DNA of 40,133 nt from Gnetum montanum (taxonomy: Eukaryota > Streptophyta > Gnetopsida > Gnetales > Gnetaceae). The notes under the pieces are model-generated. The model was given only the letters and a program-made list of their open reading frames with translations, had not been told where the DNA came from and ran no database searches. The position numbers were made by a program, and so were the translations under genes. The stretch is taken from NCBI GenBank assembly GCA_015680685.1, contig MNCI01022611.1:313112-353244 (forward strand), in the 5' to 3' direction. Positions 9,819 through 18,031 of the stretch are shown piece by piece; the stretch's first letter is position 1, and the number at the start of each line of letters is the position of its first letter.

Positions 9819-9949
9819 CTGTGTGACGATCCAGGCCACGATGGAACCCTTGGCCTGGGCAAGCACTGCAACATGGCCTCGCTCTCCTTTGCGAAGGTCA
9901 AGTCAGGTCCCTTCCTTCCCTGGCCTTCCACTTCCTTGCCTTTGCCCAT
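9819..9949 (-). CDS. Antisense gene exon 1 (start codon exon)
   Basis: The ATG at 9949 opens 43 codons plus two bases, starting MGKGKEVEGQGRKGPDLTF. It ends at a donor CACACAG|GTAGGC. The two leftover bases AG join the first G of exon 2 to give an AGG codon and continue in the exon 2 frame. The exon is GC-rich and has no stop. It is too short to be caught by length-based ORF calling. The only support for the ATG choice is that it is the first one in frame; no transcript evidence is available here. Confidence 0.6.
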
Positions 9950-9959
9950 CTCGGCGTCC

Positions 9960-10216
9960 TCTACGCTGGGATCGACAGTTGACGCTGAGGGTTGAAACTA
10001 TTTACGCCTATGCTGAGCCTCTACACCGGAGTTTGAATCTCTACGCCGATGCTTGAACCTCTACACTCCGTGTCTATGCTGGGGTCTAGTCATATACGTT
10101 CACGCACGGGGTTTGGACGCTTACGCTTACGCCAGGGTTTAGCGGATTACGCTTACGCTTGGATCTTATGCTCGGATTTTACGCTCGGATTCTTACACTT
10201 AGATTTTACGCTCAGA
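9960..10216 (-). repeat. Short-period repeat in the predicted 5' leader of the antisense gene
   Basis: Degenerate short repeats built on TTACGCT, TCTACGC and ATTTTACGCTCGGA. They lie between the exon 1 ATG (9949) and the TATA box at 10244-10252. Related in wording to the intron 1 array, but without exact GCGTATACGC copies. Confidence 0.6.
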
Positions 10217-10243
10217 ATGCAGTGTGACAAATGATCCCCCCCT

Positions 10244-10252
10244 CTTTATATA
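10244..10252 (-). promoter_or_regulatory. Candidate TATA box for the antisense gene
   Basis: The minus strand reads GCGCTATATAAAGAGGGG, a good plant TATA box, about 295 bases upstream of the exon 1 ATG. That places a start site near 10215. The plus strand reads TTTATATAGC, a weaker match facing pol, so two-way activity is possible. Confidence 0.5.
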
Positions 10253-10300
10253 GCGCTCCGCCGTCGCTGCCGCCGCTGCTGCCGTCGCCACCTCGCGGTT
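10253..10300. repeat. GC-rich CCG/CTG trinucleotide-like tract
   Basis: Imperfect GCC/GCT/GTC triplets in an otherwise AT-leaning region, directly upstream (minus sense) of the TATA box. CpG-rich. It could be a promoter-proximal element or part of a plus-strand leader. Confidence 0.5.
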
Positions 10301-10460
10301 TGTGATTTTTGCCTTTGTTTTACCTTTTTTTTACTTATTTTAATTGAAATTTGCTCAGAAATAAAAAAAAAATATATCTAAAATAAAACAAAAATTACTA
10401 CATCCCGTTCCCCTGCGAACCCCATTTCACGTGTTTACGCCGAACATTCCAGTGCAGACG

Positions 10461-10616
10461 ACGTTTCGGCCCGGTACGGGCTTAAACTGCCGTTATGGCC
10501 TTGTAAGGCCCTAAACTGCCACACGCACAAACCTCATTCGGCCCGGTAAGGCATGAAACTGCCACCCACGGCCTGGTACGACCTTAAACTGCCTTGCGTC
10601 CCGGTGTGACGATAAA
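10461..10616 (+). repeat. Hairpin array 2 (stem-loop followed by TAAACTGCC), before pol
   Basis: Five units: GCCCG-3-CGGGC then TTAAACTGCC; GGCCTT-2-AAGGCC then CTAAACTGCC; a GGCC/AGGC unit then TGAAACTGCC; GGCCTGGTACGACC then TTAAACTGCC; GTC-7-GAC then GATAAACCACC. Same design as arrays 1, 3 and 4, with the strongest stems. Confidence 0.7.
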
Positions 10617-10658
10617 CCACCATCGTGCATGTACACATAATTTAAATTGCCAAAGAAC

Positions 10659-11860
10659 ATGGAACAGTACCCACTAGCTCATTCTGCTCTCTGTTTATTG
10701 GCAGGAGCAAGCCCGATGGATTATCAACATTTATCCGCACCATTAATCATCGATGGGCCGCACGGACAAATCGCATTAGACACTAACATAAATCTCATCG
10801 ACCTAAGTTTATCAACAGACGACGCAGTCATAGACTCGGCACAACAAACACTAGATAACTACCAATGTATGACAAAGTCCCTTGACATAGAAGCTGAAAA
10901 TATCACTGAAGACCCGTTGACCAAAACCCCCATCGTTATGTCTAACAATGAAACCAAGATTTTAAAACTAAGTACATTACTACAACCTCAACTGGTGAAA
11001 GACCTAGAGAATGTGCTTAGGGACAACATAAAGGCATTTGCTTGGTCATAGACGGACATGCCTAGGTTGGATCCCCGAATCGTCCAGCACAACATCATCC
11101 TTGATCCAAAATTGAGACCCGTAAAAAAAAAGGCACGAAAGGTTAAACCTGAGGTGGCATTGGCAGTTTGCAATGAGATCACCAAACTTTATCAGGCTAG
11201 TTTCATTCGAGCTGTCGATTACGCCGAATGGGTATCCAACATGGTCATTGTCCCGAAGAAGAACAGAAGCATTCGTTTATGCATTGACTTCCAGGATCTC
11301 AATGTCACAACCATAAAAGATGATTTTCCCCTACCCAGCATTGATCAACTTGTCGACTCAATCGCTGGGCACGCCTTATTATCTTTTATGGATGGCTTCT
11401 CGGGATACAACCAGATACGTATTAACCTGGAGCTTCAGCTTTGGACTACCTTTATGACACCATGGGGAACCTTTTGTTACACAATGATGCCCTTCGGTCT
11501 CAAGAACGCTGGGGCCATGTATCAAAGGGCGATGACATTCATCTTTAGCGATTACATGTTACACTCGCTCAATGACTACGTGGACGACATTGTGGTTAAA
11601 TCAAAAACATCGGAACAACATGTACAAGATCTTGACTTAGTATTAAAACGTTGTTTAAAATATGAGTTGAGACTTAATCCAAAGAAATGTGTCTTTGGAG
11701 TCAAAACAGAAAAAATGCTTGGGTTCATAGCCTCAGAAGCAGGGATACGAGTAGACCCTGATAAGGTTAAGGCCATAACAAACCTGAAACCACCCGGCAA
11801 CCTTACCGAACTTCGAGGTCTACAAGGTAGATTATAGTTTATTAGGCGCTTCATAGAAAA
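10659..11860 (+). pseudogene. pol: Element A reverse transcriptase
   Basis: RNA-directed DNA polymerase that would copy the element RNA. The pre-RT part (10659-11048) leads to FAWS, a TAG at 11049, then DMPRLDP. RT motifs follow in order: IRLCIDFQDLN, LSFMDGFSGYNQI, TPWGTFCYTMMPFGLKNAGAMYQR and the catalytic YVDD at 11577-11588, then the thumb ending NLTELRGLQGRL. Stops at 11049 and 11835 stand at probable glutamine codons. There are no frameshifts and all polymerase residues are present. It is a Ty3/gypsy RT, and its RNase H arrangement puts it in the Tat group. Confidence 0.9.
10687..10704 (+). promoter_or_regulatory. Candidate 3' splice acceptor in front of pol
   Basis: Pyrimidine-rich run ending CTCTCTGTTTATTGGCAG|GAGC at 10704. 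It is placed where Ogre-type elements splice out an intron between protease and RT. No matching donor is obvious near 3449, so this is a candidate only. Confidence 0.35.
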
Positions 11861-11861
11861 A

Positions 11862-12370
11862 TTGACAGACAAACTAAAACCTATGAACCACTTGCTATGC
11901 AAGAACGTCCATTTTGAATGGACTCCACAGTGCCAAGAAGCATTCAATAATATTAAAATGGCACTTGCCCGACTACCCACGGTTTATCCACCTCAAAACG
12001 ATAAACCGTTTTACATCTACCTTGCCACTTCGGATTCGTCAATCGCGTCTATGTTTTGCCAGAAACAAGATGACAGAACCGAAGTCCCTGTATATTACTT
12101 AAGCCATGCATTAGTTGCCCACGAGAAAAAGTATAACGACGTGGAGAAGTCATGTTTAGCTTTGGTCTTTACTTTAAGAAAATGGCGACATTACCTCTTC
12201 TGTAACCAAGTTAACATAATCTGCAAGGATAATGTGCTCAGAGCCATTACAGGAAACATTTACGAAACAAGTCGGATAGCCCGTTGGAAAGCCATGATAG
12301 CAGAGTTTGACCTACATTACATAGCGCAATCATCAGTTAAGGGTCAAGTCATAGCAAATCAAATGACCAC
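11862..12370 (+). pseudogene. Element A RNase H domain
   Basis: Connection and RNase H domain that would remove RNA from the RNA/DNA hybrid. It continues the RT frame after the stop at 11835. Landmarks are FEWTPQCQEAFNNIK, PFYIYLATSDSSIASMF, YYLSHAL, YNDVEKSCLALVFTLRKWRHYL and ARWKAMIAEFDLHYI. The first catalytic aspartate region (YLATSDSS) is slightly divergent. No stop inside. Confidence 0.85.
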
Positions 12371-12439
12371 GTCACCAACACATGATCAAGCGACAGTAGA
12401 GCCAGAATTCCCGGATGAGAATGTAAGCACAATAGACAT

Positions 12440-12955
12440 AGTGCCCAACGACTACGATGCCATTCTAAACTTTGATGGAGCATCCACCTCTCGAGGGGGA
12501 AGTGCTGCCGCCATCATCACCTATCCCTCTGGGGAGATTAGACCCTTTGCTTACCATTTCAACTTTCGCTGTACCAATAACATAGCAGAGAATGAAGGTC
12601 TCCTTAGAGGTCTCGCGGCAGCACTGGCTTCAGACATCACACGGCTTGTGTCAGAGGAGACTCACAACTAGTCTTAAACCAAGTCACAGACGTTTATACA
12701 TGTAAAACCCAACATTTACAACCATACTGTGACTTGGCAAAACACTTGATGAAGCGATTTGAAAACATCGATGTACAACACGTCTCTAGAAATGATAACA
12801 CCATTGCAGATGCGTTAGCCACATTAGCATTAAATATATCGCTAGACATGTTCCATACATTACCCAGCTCCATAATCAGTTGTGCTGAACCCATAATAAA
12901 TACTCTTGATACGTTGCCGATTGCATCTGTTAGTACAACACACACGATAGAATAG
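12440..12955 (+). pseudogene. Element A second (Tat-type) RNase H domain
   Basis: Extra RNase H between the normal RNase H and integrase, a hallmark of Tat/Ogre elements. All four acidic residues are visible: NFDGAS (about 12472), AENEGLL (about 12590), GDSQLVLN (about 12657) and NTIADALA (about 12806). A one- or two-base frameshift near 12645 splits the domain between two frames. A TAG at 12953 lies at a probable glutamine codon just before integrase. Confidence 0.8.
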
Positions 12956-14191
12956 TATGATGATATAAAAGAGTACCTTCTACGTGGTGAAGCACCACGA
13001 CATCTAACAAATGCACAAAAGGATGCAGTACAAAAATGTTCTAAGCAATATGCACTGGTAGGAGACACGTTGTGTCGTCAATCTTACGAAGGCATATTGC
13101 TAACATGCGTTAGTAGTATCGATGCCCAAACCATCGTTGAGCAGATACATGAGGGACCATGTAGAGGACACATAGCACTAAAAGCCATGGCAACAAAGAT
13201 AAGACGCTTAGGCTACTATTGGCCACACATGGAGTATGACTGTCTCTCTAAGGCTAAGACATGTAGTACCTACCAAAAACATAGTAATCTAATCCATGTC
13301 CCACCAAATGAGTTGCATACGGCACAAATCACGTGGCCCTTTCAAAAGTGGGGGTTGGACCTTATTGGCCCAATAGCACCCTCATCTTCTGCTAGGTATA
13401 GTTTTATTATAACCGCAACAGAATATTTCATGAAGTGGGTAGAAGCTGCTCCCCTTCGAAAAACTACGTCTAAACACATGTGCAACTTCATTCTTGAAAA
13501 CATTGTAACTCACTTTGGCATTCCCATGACAATCATCACTGACAACGGGCCACAATTTAGTAGTGCAGAGACCAAAAATTTTTATGAGAGTCTAGGGATC
13601 AAACACTAGTTTTCATCCCCTTACTATCCTCAGAGTAATGGGCAAGCAGAGGCGACAAACAAAACGATTATTACGATACTTAAAAGGGGCCCTACCCAAA
13701 GCAAGAGAAGGTGGCACGAACAATTGGTATACGCATTGTGGGCATATCGTACTACGCATCGAACTTCAATAGGTAAAACACCATATAGTCTTGTTTACGG
13801 TTTAGAAGCTGTTTTACCTCTGGAATTACAGGTACCATCTTTAAGGATCACACTTTCCGAACTCCTCGACGATGGGCAAAACAATGATCTGCGCATCATT
13901 GACCTAGACTCGGTGGAGGAAGAATGCATACGTGCACTCGATTAGATCGAATGGTACCAAAAACAACAACAATAACGACATCGGCATGACATTCATAAGC
14001 GCCCTATCAAAGAAGGCGACCTTGTACTTAAGGCCATTCGGGAACACCCGAAAAAATTCTCAGCTAACTGGGAAGGGCCTTACTTGGTCACCAAAGCATA
14101 TGACAACGAAGCATTCAAGTTAGCTGATATGGAAGGGAATGAGCTTGCCAATCCAACCAATCACTTGTTCCTAAAACCGTTCTATACTTGA
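12956..14191 (+). pseudogene. int: Element A integrase
   Basis: Would insert the element cDNA into the host chromosome. Zinc-binding region near 13147-13280 (HEGPCRGH; then CSTYQKH, where the second cysteine is replaced by Y). The DDE core follows: LDLIGPIAP (D near 13356), IITDNGPQFSS (D near 13536), SPYYPQSNGQAEA (E near 13650). The C-terminal domain includes AYRTTHRTSIGKTPYSLVYG and ends HLFLKPFYT with TGA at 14189-14191. Stops at 13607, 13943 and 13974 all stand where glutamine fits. There is no large deletion. Confidence 0.88.
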
Positions 14192-14202
14192 AGATAAGCT
14201 CA

Positions 14203-14550
14203 GGTACATGTGAGTCCTGGGATCACGACTATAAACTGATACCACAGCTCGTCCTGGGATCATGATGGTAAACTGATATTATAGAATGGTCCTGGATCAT
14301 GACGATAAATTGATACCACACAGTGTCCGCAATGATGATAAACTAGCACCCGTTCGCCATGACAGTAAACTGCCACCGTTGCATTCACCGGAGTCTGCTA
14401 AGACTATAAACTGGTTTGCCTCTTTATGGTCCGCTAAGACTAGAAACTGGCAACGTAACGTCTGCCACGATGCTAAACGGGCAATGTCCAATGGGTCATG
14501 ATATAAAACTAACCCGTGATAGTCCGCTAAGACTATAAACTAGCAACTCC
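14203..14550 (+). repeat. Hairpin array 3 (GTC-6-GAC then TAAACTRGC), after pol
   Basis: About ten units directly behind the pol stop. The basic unit is GTC, about six bases, GAC, two bases, TAAACT(G/A)GC. Examples start near 14206, 14251, 14290, 14325, 14355, 14393, 14429, 14459 and 14521. First units have a longer loop (CTGGGATCAC). Several units have GTC with GAT or GTT with GAC, which would still pair in RNA through G-U. Confidence 0.75.
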
Positions 14551-15601
14551 ATCTCTGGTTCCTCAATCCGCGGCCACATTCAAACTTCATCAGAATCACT
14601 ACATCGCCTGCGATCAGATGATCCTACCAACATTGCCGCCATTCATATATAGTGCTTGAAATCTCCTCCAGTGTCTTTGTTCCATCTATAGCTGTTTAAG
14701 TCTAAGCTTGCTTATTCACTCACGGTTTTCTTGTCTCCTTGGAGTTGTGTTTGCAGGATGCCGCTCAGAGGTATTCGTACAAGAATGCATTTCATCATAA
14801 GCAGTAAGATGAGGCAATGTTCACAGCCCACGTGGCAAGACTAAATCAAGCCTTTCACTAGTACATCCCCATTTCCCGGTACATTCTCTATCTACTCACT
14901 GACACACTCTACTCAGCCACACGTCTGATACACCCAGTACACTCAAAACTTTGAGCATACCATTGCACACTGTAACATCTTTAAGCAGTTGCAACACACA
15001 ATGTAGCACTTGAGCATGAGTACAAGATCAAAACAAATTTTCCTGCCAGATAAAGCATGGCATGTATAGCCCTTGGCACTTCCCATATAAACCCCAGGCA
15101 GGAAGGCAGTTGTCTTGGAACCAAGTACTCATGTCCAAAACAATCAAGAACATCTCGTTGCATAGCTTTGGCTCTCCGCCAATAGGCTCCCCCTAGACAC
15201 CAAACAAGGGCCCTGTTCCTCCAAAGAATGCAACATGTCCTCACGTGGCTTTGGTCTCGCCAACGAATCCTCTTGGACACTAACCAAGAGTCTTGTTTTG
15301 CCAAAGAACGCACATTGCACGGCTTGATTCTGAGTCCGCTAAATAACGGCTGTTGACAAGGATTAGCATGAACACACCAGAGCATCCCCTTTACCAAGCA
15401 CAATCCCTTGGTTAGGTTACCAGTCCCCATAATCTCCATTTTCCTACCAGCTACAGATTTCCCGTTTCCCAATCCTATGTACTACGGAACATGGTGTAAT
15501 GATGTCTAATCAAGTGGCAAAGGACAAAGTCTCTATCGAGTTGCTTGTGATGTTTTGCACTTCTTTGTTGATACTTCTCAGGTTGATCCCTCTAAGCGTC
15601 A
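14551..15601. other. Spacer between pol and probable 3' LTR, with a diverged internal duplication
   Basis: No recognisable gene. Within it, about 15165-15244 and 15245-15320 are imperfect copies of one another (GGCTTTGG, CGCCAA, ACAC, CCAAAGAA, GCAC in order). A minus-strand open frame of 163 codons (15472-14981) has no recognisable content. A pyrimidine tract ending TGTGTTTGCAG|GATG near 14758 resembles a splice acceptor. Confidence 0.4.
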
Positions 15602-15616
15602 ACAAAGAGGGGCCAA
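15602..15616 (+). promoter_or_regulatory. Candidate polypurine tract
   Basis: AACAAAGAGGGGCCAA, immediately followed by TGAAACATC. It has the composition and position expected for plus-strand DNA priming just before a 3' LTR that starts with TG. No second LTR is available in the window for comparison. Confidence 0.4.
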
Positions 15617-15754
15617 TGAAACATCATAAAATTTTGAGCTTAGTACTTTTCCAACAAGAAGCAGGTCCCTAGGACTCACAGACGACCACGGCTACATCTG
15701 GTACCAAACATGGCAACTTCGGAGATCAGATGCTTAATTTTCACTAAGTATGCA

Positions 15755-16145
15755 TTCTCAGCGTATACGCCCAAGTCTACATTCTCAGCGTATAAGCCCA
15801 GCGTATACGCCCGACATTCTCAGCTTATACGCCTAGCGTATATGCCCGAAGTTCACAGCGTATACGTCTAGCATATATGCCCAACGTGCACGACCAACGT
15901 ACACTTCCCACAAGTACGTCCAGCTTGTACGACCGATGCATATGCCCGACATGCAATCCTCGAAGACGGCATGGAAACAGCACTGCAAAATAAGACTTGG
16001 TACAAGGCAGCAACCATCAGCGTATACGTTCCAGGATATACGCCCAACAACCGTCCAGCGTACACACCCATACACAGCGTATACGCCCAGCACATCCAGT
16101 GTATACGCCTAGAGTCTACGCTCGCTTGATACAGCGTATACGCCC
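15755..16145 (+). repeat. GCGTATACGC palindrome array in the probable U3
   Basis: Exact copies at 15761, 15801, 16077 and 16134, with near copies at about 15780, 15836, 15858, 16019, 16100. Commonly written CAGCGTATACGCCCAGC, so neighbouring units also overlap through CCAGC. The last copy is about 97 bases before the TATA box. Confidence 0.85.
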
Positions 16146-16239
16146 AGCAAATGTAACATGTTGTACACTTGTAAATTTCATTTTCTTGCATCCGGTCAAC
16201 GCGCCATGTGTCCCCCAACCCGAGTCTAACGTCAAAACC

Positions 16240-16249
16240 TATATAAAAG
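16240..16249 (+). promoter_or_regulatory. TATA box of the probable LTR promoter
   Basis: Reads CCTATATAAAAGCCC on the plus strand, a near-ideal plant TATA box, with the palindrome array upstream. Expected start site about 16275. Confidence 0.55.
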
Positions 16250-16730
16250 CCCAATTTTTTCACGAGATCCAGGTCGGTTGGCAAATTTTCAGAGTAAACT
16301 AGAGAGCAGAGATGCTGAGAACCAGAGCAGAAAACCTTGTATGCTAGACCACCCTGTACGTTGAGCATATAGCCTCTACGCTGTGCCTACAGTGTGAACC
16401 AGCCCACAATCATCCCTGCATCCACCAGGGCTTTTCGTCCGCCTTGTGTCAATCCACAACTGCGTTAGACAGGTGCATTGTACTCTCATTTTGAAATGCC
16501 ATTGTTACATTTTCTTCCTACAATCAGTTACAGTTTGCATTAATCGTTGCATGTATTCTGTTTACGCTCCGTTCGCATTAGTTAAGCTGTTTATGCTCTA
16601 TTTTACGCCTGTTTTGCCGTTCACGTATAACCCAGCGTATAACACCTTGGTGTACGTTTGGGGAAATCCTTGTCTGATCCACGTGCGGACCACCTAAGGT
16701 ACTCTACCTTCGTTCATTCTAGATTGCCCT

Positions 16731-16889
16731 CAGGTGAAGGTAGGGTCGTCTGTGCATGTTCGGTGATCTCATGGTCTCTGTTTCCTTCCAGCCGGGGACC
16801 GACGATTTCGGATGGTACAAGGTCTACACCAAGACCAACTACATCCATAGGCAAGGATTCGATGGTACATGCACTAAAACCTAAGCCAC
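16731..16889. other. Junction between element A and element B
   Basis: Short stretch without clear homology. It includes CTCTGTTTCCTTCCAG near 16790, which resembles a splice acceptor. The recognisable element B gag-protease linker begins near 16890, so B is truncated at its 5' side here. Confidence 0.35.
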
Positions 16890-17704
16890 AAACTATAGGA
16901 AGGATGGAGGAAGTTAAAATTACTAAGGTTGAAAGGTTGCACAATAAGAAAAAGAATTTCCTCACAAAAATGGAGTAAGCTAAATAGTCATTGAAATAAA
17001 AGAACACGTCACCAAACTAGTATGACCTAGTCATGACTTCTCCAGCTTACAAAGATGCACTAGCTTAGGTGTTAACCTCTATTACTCTGAGTAGAGACAT
17101 GCCTGCTAGCAAAGAGTCAATCCACTCTATCATTGAGCAAGTTTCACTTAGGGAAAATAAGCATAAAGCCATGCTCAACTTTCGTGATAGTAGAGTGAAG
17201 ATTGACTCTCAAAACAGGGAAGTTCTATTCACACCTCTCCTCATTACTATACATGTTGGAAAGTAGAAGGTTCATCATATTCATGTGGATGATGGGGTGA
17301 CAACCAATGTGGTATAATTTTCTATCATTGATAAACTAGGCCTTACTAAGAACATCCAAGAAACCACTACCTCAATGCTCAAGTCATTTAATGGATTACT
17401 GGTAGTAGTGTTAGGTTTCATCTCCTTGGATTTCGTGGTTTGTGAGAAATTTCCTACATTTGACAACTTCCTAGTGGTTGAGGAGACACTTGGCTTCAAC
17501 TTGATCCTAGGAAGGTCATGGTTAGCTAAACTTCATGCAGTCTCTTCCCCTATACATCAAGAGATTCACTTGCCCTATGAGGGAGGGGAAATTGTCATTC
17601 GTGGAGACAACATGTCACAACCTTCAGTTAATGATGTCAACATCGACCAAGGTTCAGAGGTGGAGTTTCAAGAGGAAACTTCTAACACTCAGACTAGTGT
17701 TTAG
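16890..17704 (+). pseudogene. pro: Element B protease remnant with the end of gag
   Basis: Older, more AT-rich copy of the same gag-protease frame. It aligns with A from the SLK block (about 16985) through YDLVMTSPAYKDALA, VLTSITLSRDMP, the active site HVDDGVTTN (17281-17307), LDFVVCEKFPTF, ETLGFNLILGRSWLAKL and SSPIHQEIHLPYEGGEIVI to VEFQEE. In-frame stops are numerous before 17375. The TAG at 17702-17704 ends the longest open part. No RT, RNase H or integrase follows. Confidence 0.8.
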
Positions 17705-18031
17705 TAGCTCTTTTTGACTAATTTTGCAAGGTTTAGTAGCTCTTGAACTCTCTGGTATGGTTTTGGGGTTGACATTATGCTTCCAAAAGTGAATTTGGCA
17801 TGTTGGTAAACTATTTTGGTGTTTTAGAAGTGGGACTACCCTAGCCAATGTAGTTCCAAGTCTCCTCAACATAGTCCCAAGGTGGAAATGGGATTTAGCC
17901 TTCTTTTGTCTCATAGTTTATCAATGTAAGGTCATTAGAGGTTTTGAAGGAGTGTTAAAATGCACCAGGAAGATCATGAGATAAGTCCATTGGAGGGTTG
18001 ATTCTTGAAGGTGAATCACCTATGATGGAAT
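17705..18031. other. Spacer between element B protease and its antisense gene
   Basis: No gene and no clear hairpin array. This differs from elements A and C, where the array occupies this position; it may have decayed or been deleted. Confidence 0.4.

Larger units (their letters stand above)
3945..9949 (-). pseudogene. Eight-exon antisense gene inside element A (gene model)
   Basis: Unrecognised gene running against the retrotransposon. Exons, minus strand: E1 9949-9819, E2 8997-8560, E3 8484-8216, E4 6679-5633 (5' part also at 8126-7423 because of a false duplication), E5 5542-5297, E6 5209-5015, E7 4929-4145, E8 4046-3945. Junctions have GT/AG borders except the E3 donor (AT in place of GT). 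Intron phases 2, 2, 1, 1, 1, 1, 0 agree on both sides of every junction. Total 3213 nt, 1071 codons with the stop. Only two in-frame stops occur, at 8310-8312 and 5472-5474, and no frameshift. Elements B and C carry homologous exons at the same place. Parts: unknown N-terminal domain (E2-E3), conserved middle domain (E4), acidic linker (E5), E7 with charged coiled-coil-like stretches. The layout of E4 vaguely recalls retrotransposon-associated plant transposon-protein families, but I cannot assign it. Confidence 0.8.
15617..16730 (+). other. Probable 3' LTR of element A (3' boundary uncertain)
   Basis: Starts TGAAACATC after a purine tract. It contains a U3-like region with the GCGTATACGC array, a strong TATA box at 16240 and further TTTACGCT-rich sequence downstream. 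A CA-ending boundary could be near 16640 or 16731. I could not identify a primer-binding site that would settle it. Confidence 0.4.

Noticed and set aside
3945-9949. Antisense gene as a retroviral envelope
   Set aside because: It is on the opposite strand, carries introns and lacks evident signal peptide or membrane segments; envelope-type genes lie in sense after integrase.
9121-10234. Several 60-90 codon plus-strand ORFs in the palindrome region
   Set aside because: Translations of repeat DNA (repeated Y, R, T residues); not conserved.
14981-15472. 163-codon minus-strand ORF as a gene
   Set aside because: No recognisable motif, no homologue elsewhere in the window, and it overlaps an internal duplication. 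Probably a chance frame.
16785-16800. Primer-binding site resembling those of Athila elements (GCCGGGGA)
   Set aside because: Only eight bases agree, there is no TGG start, and no adjacent CA-ending LTR boundary is certain.
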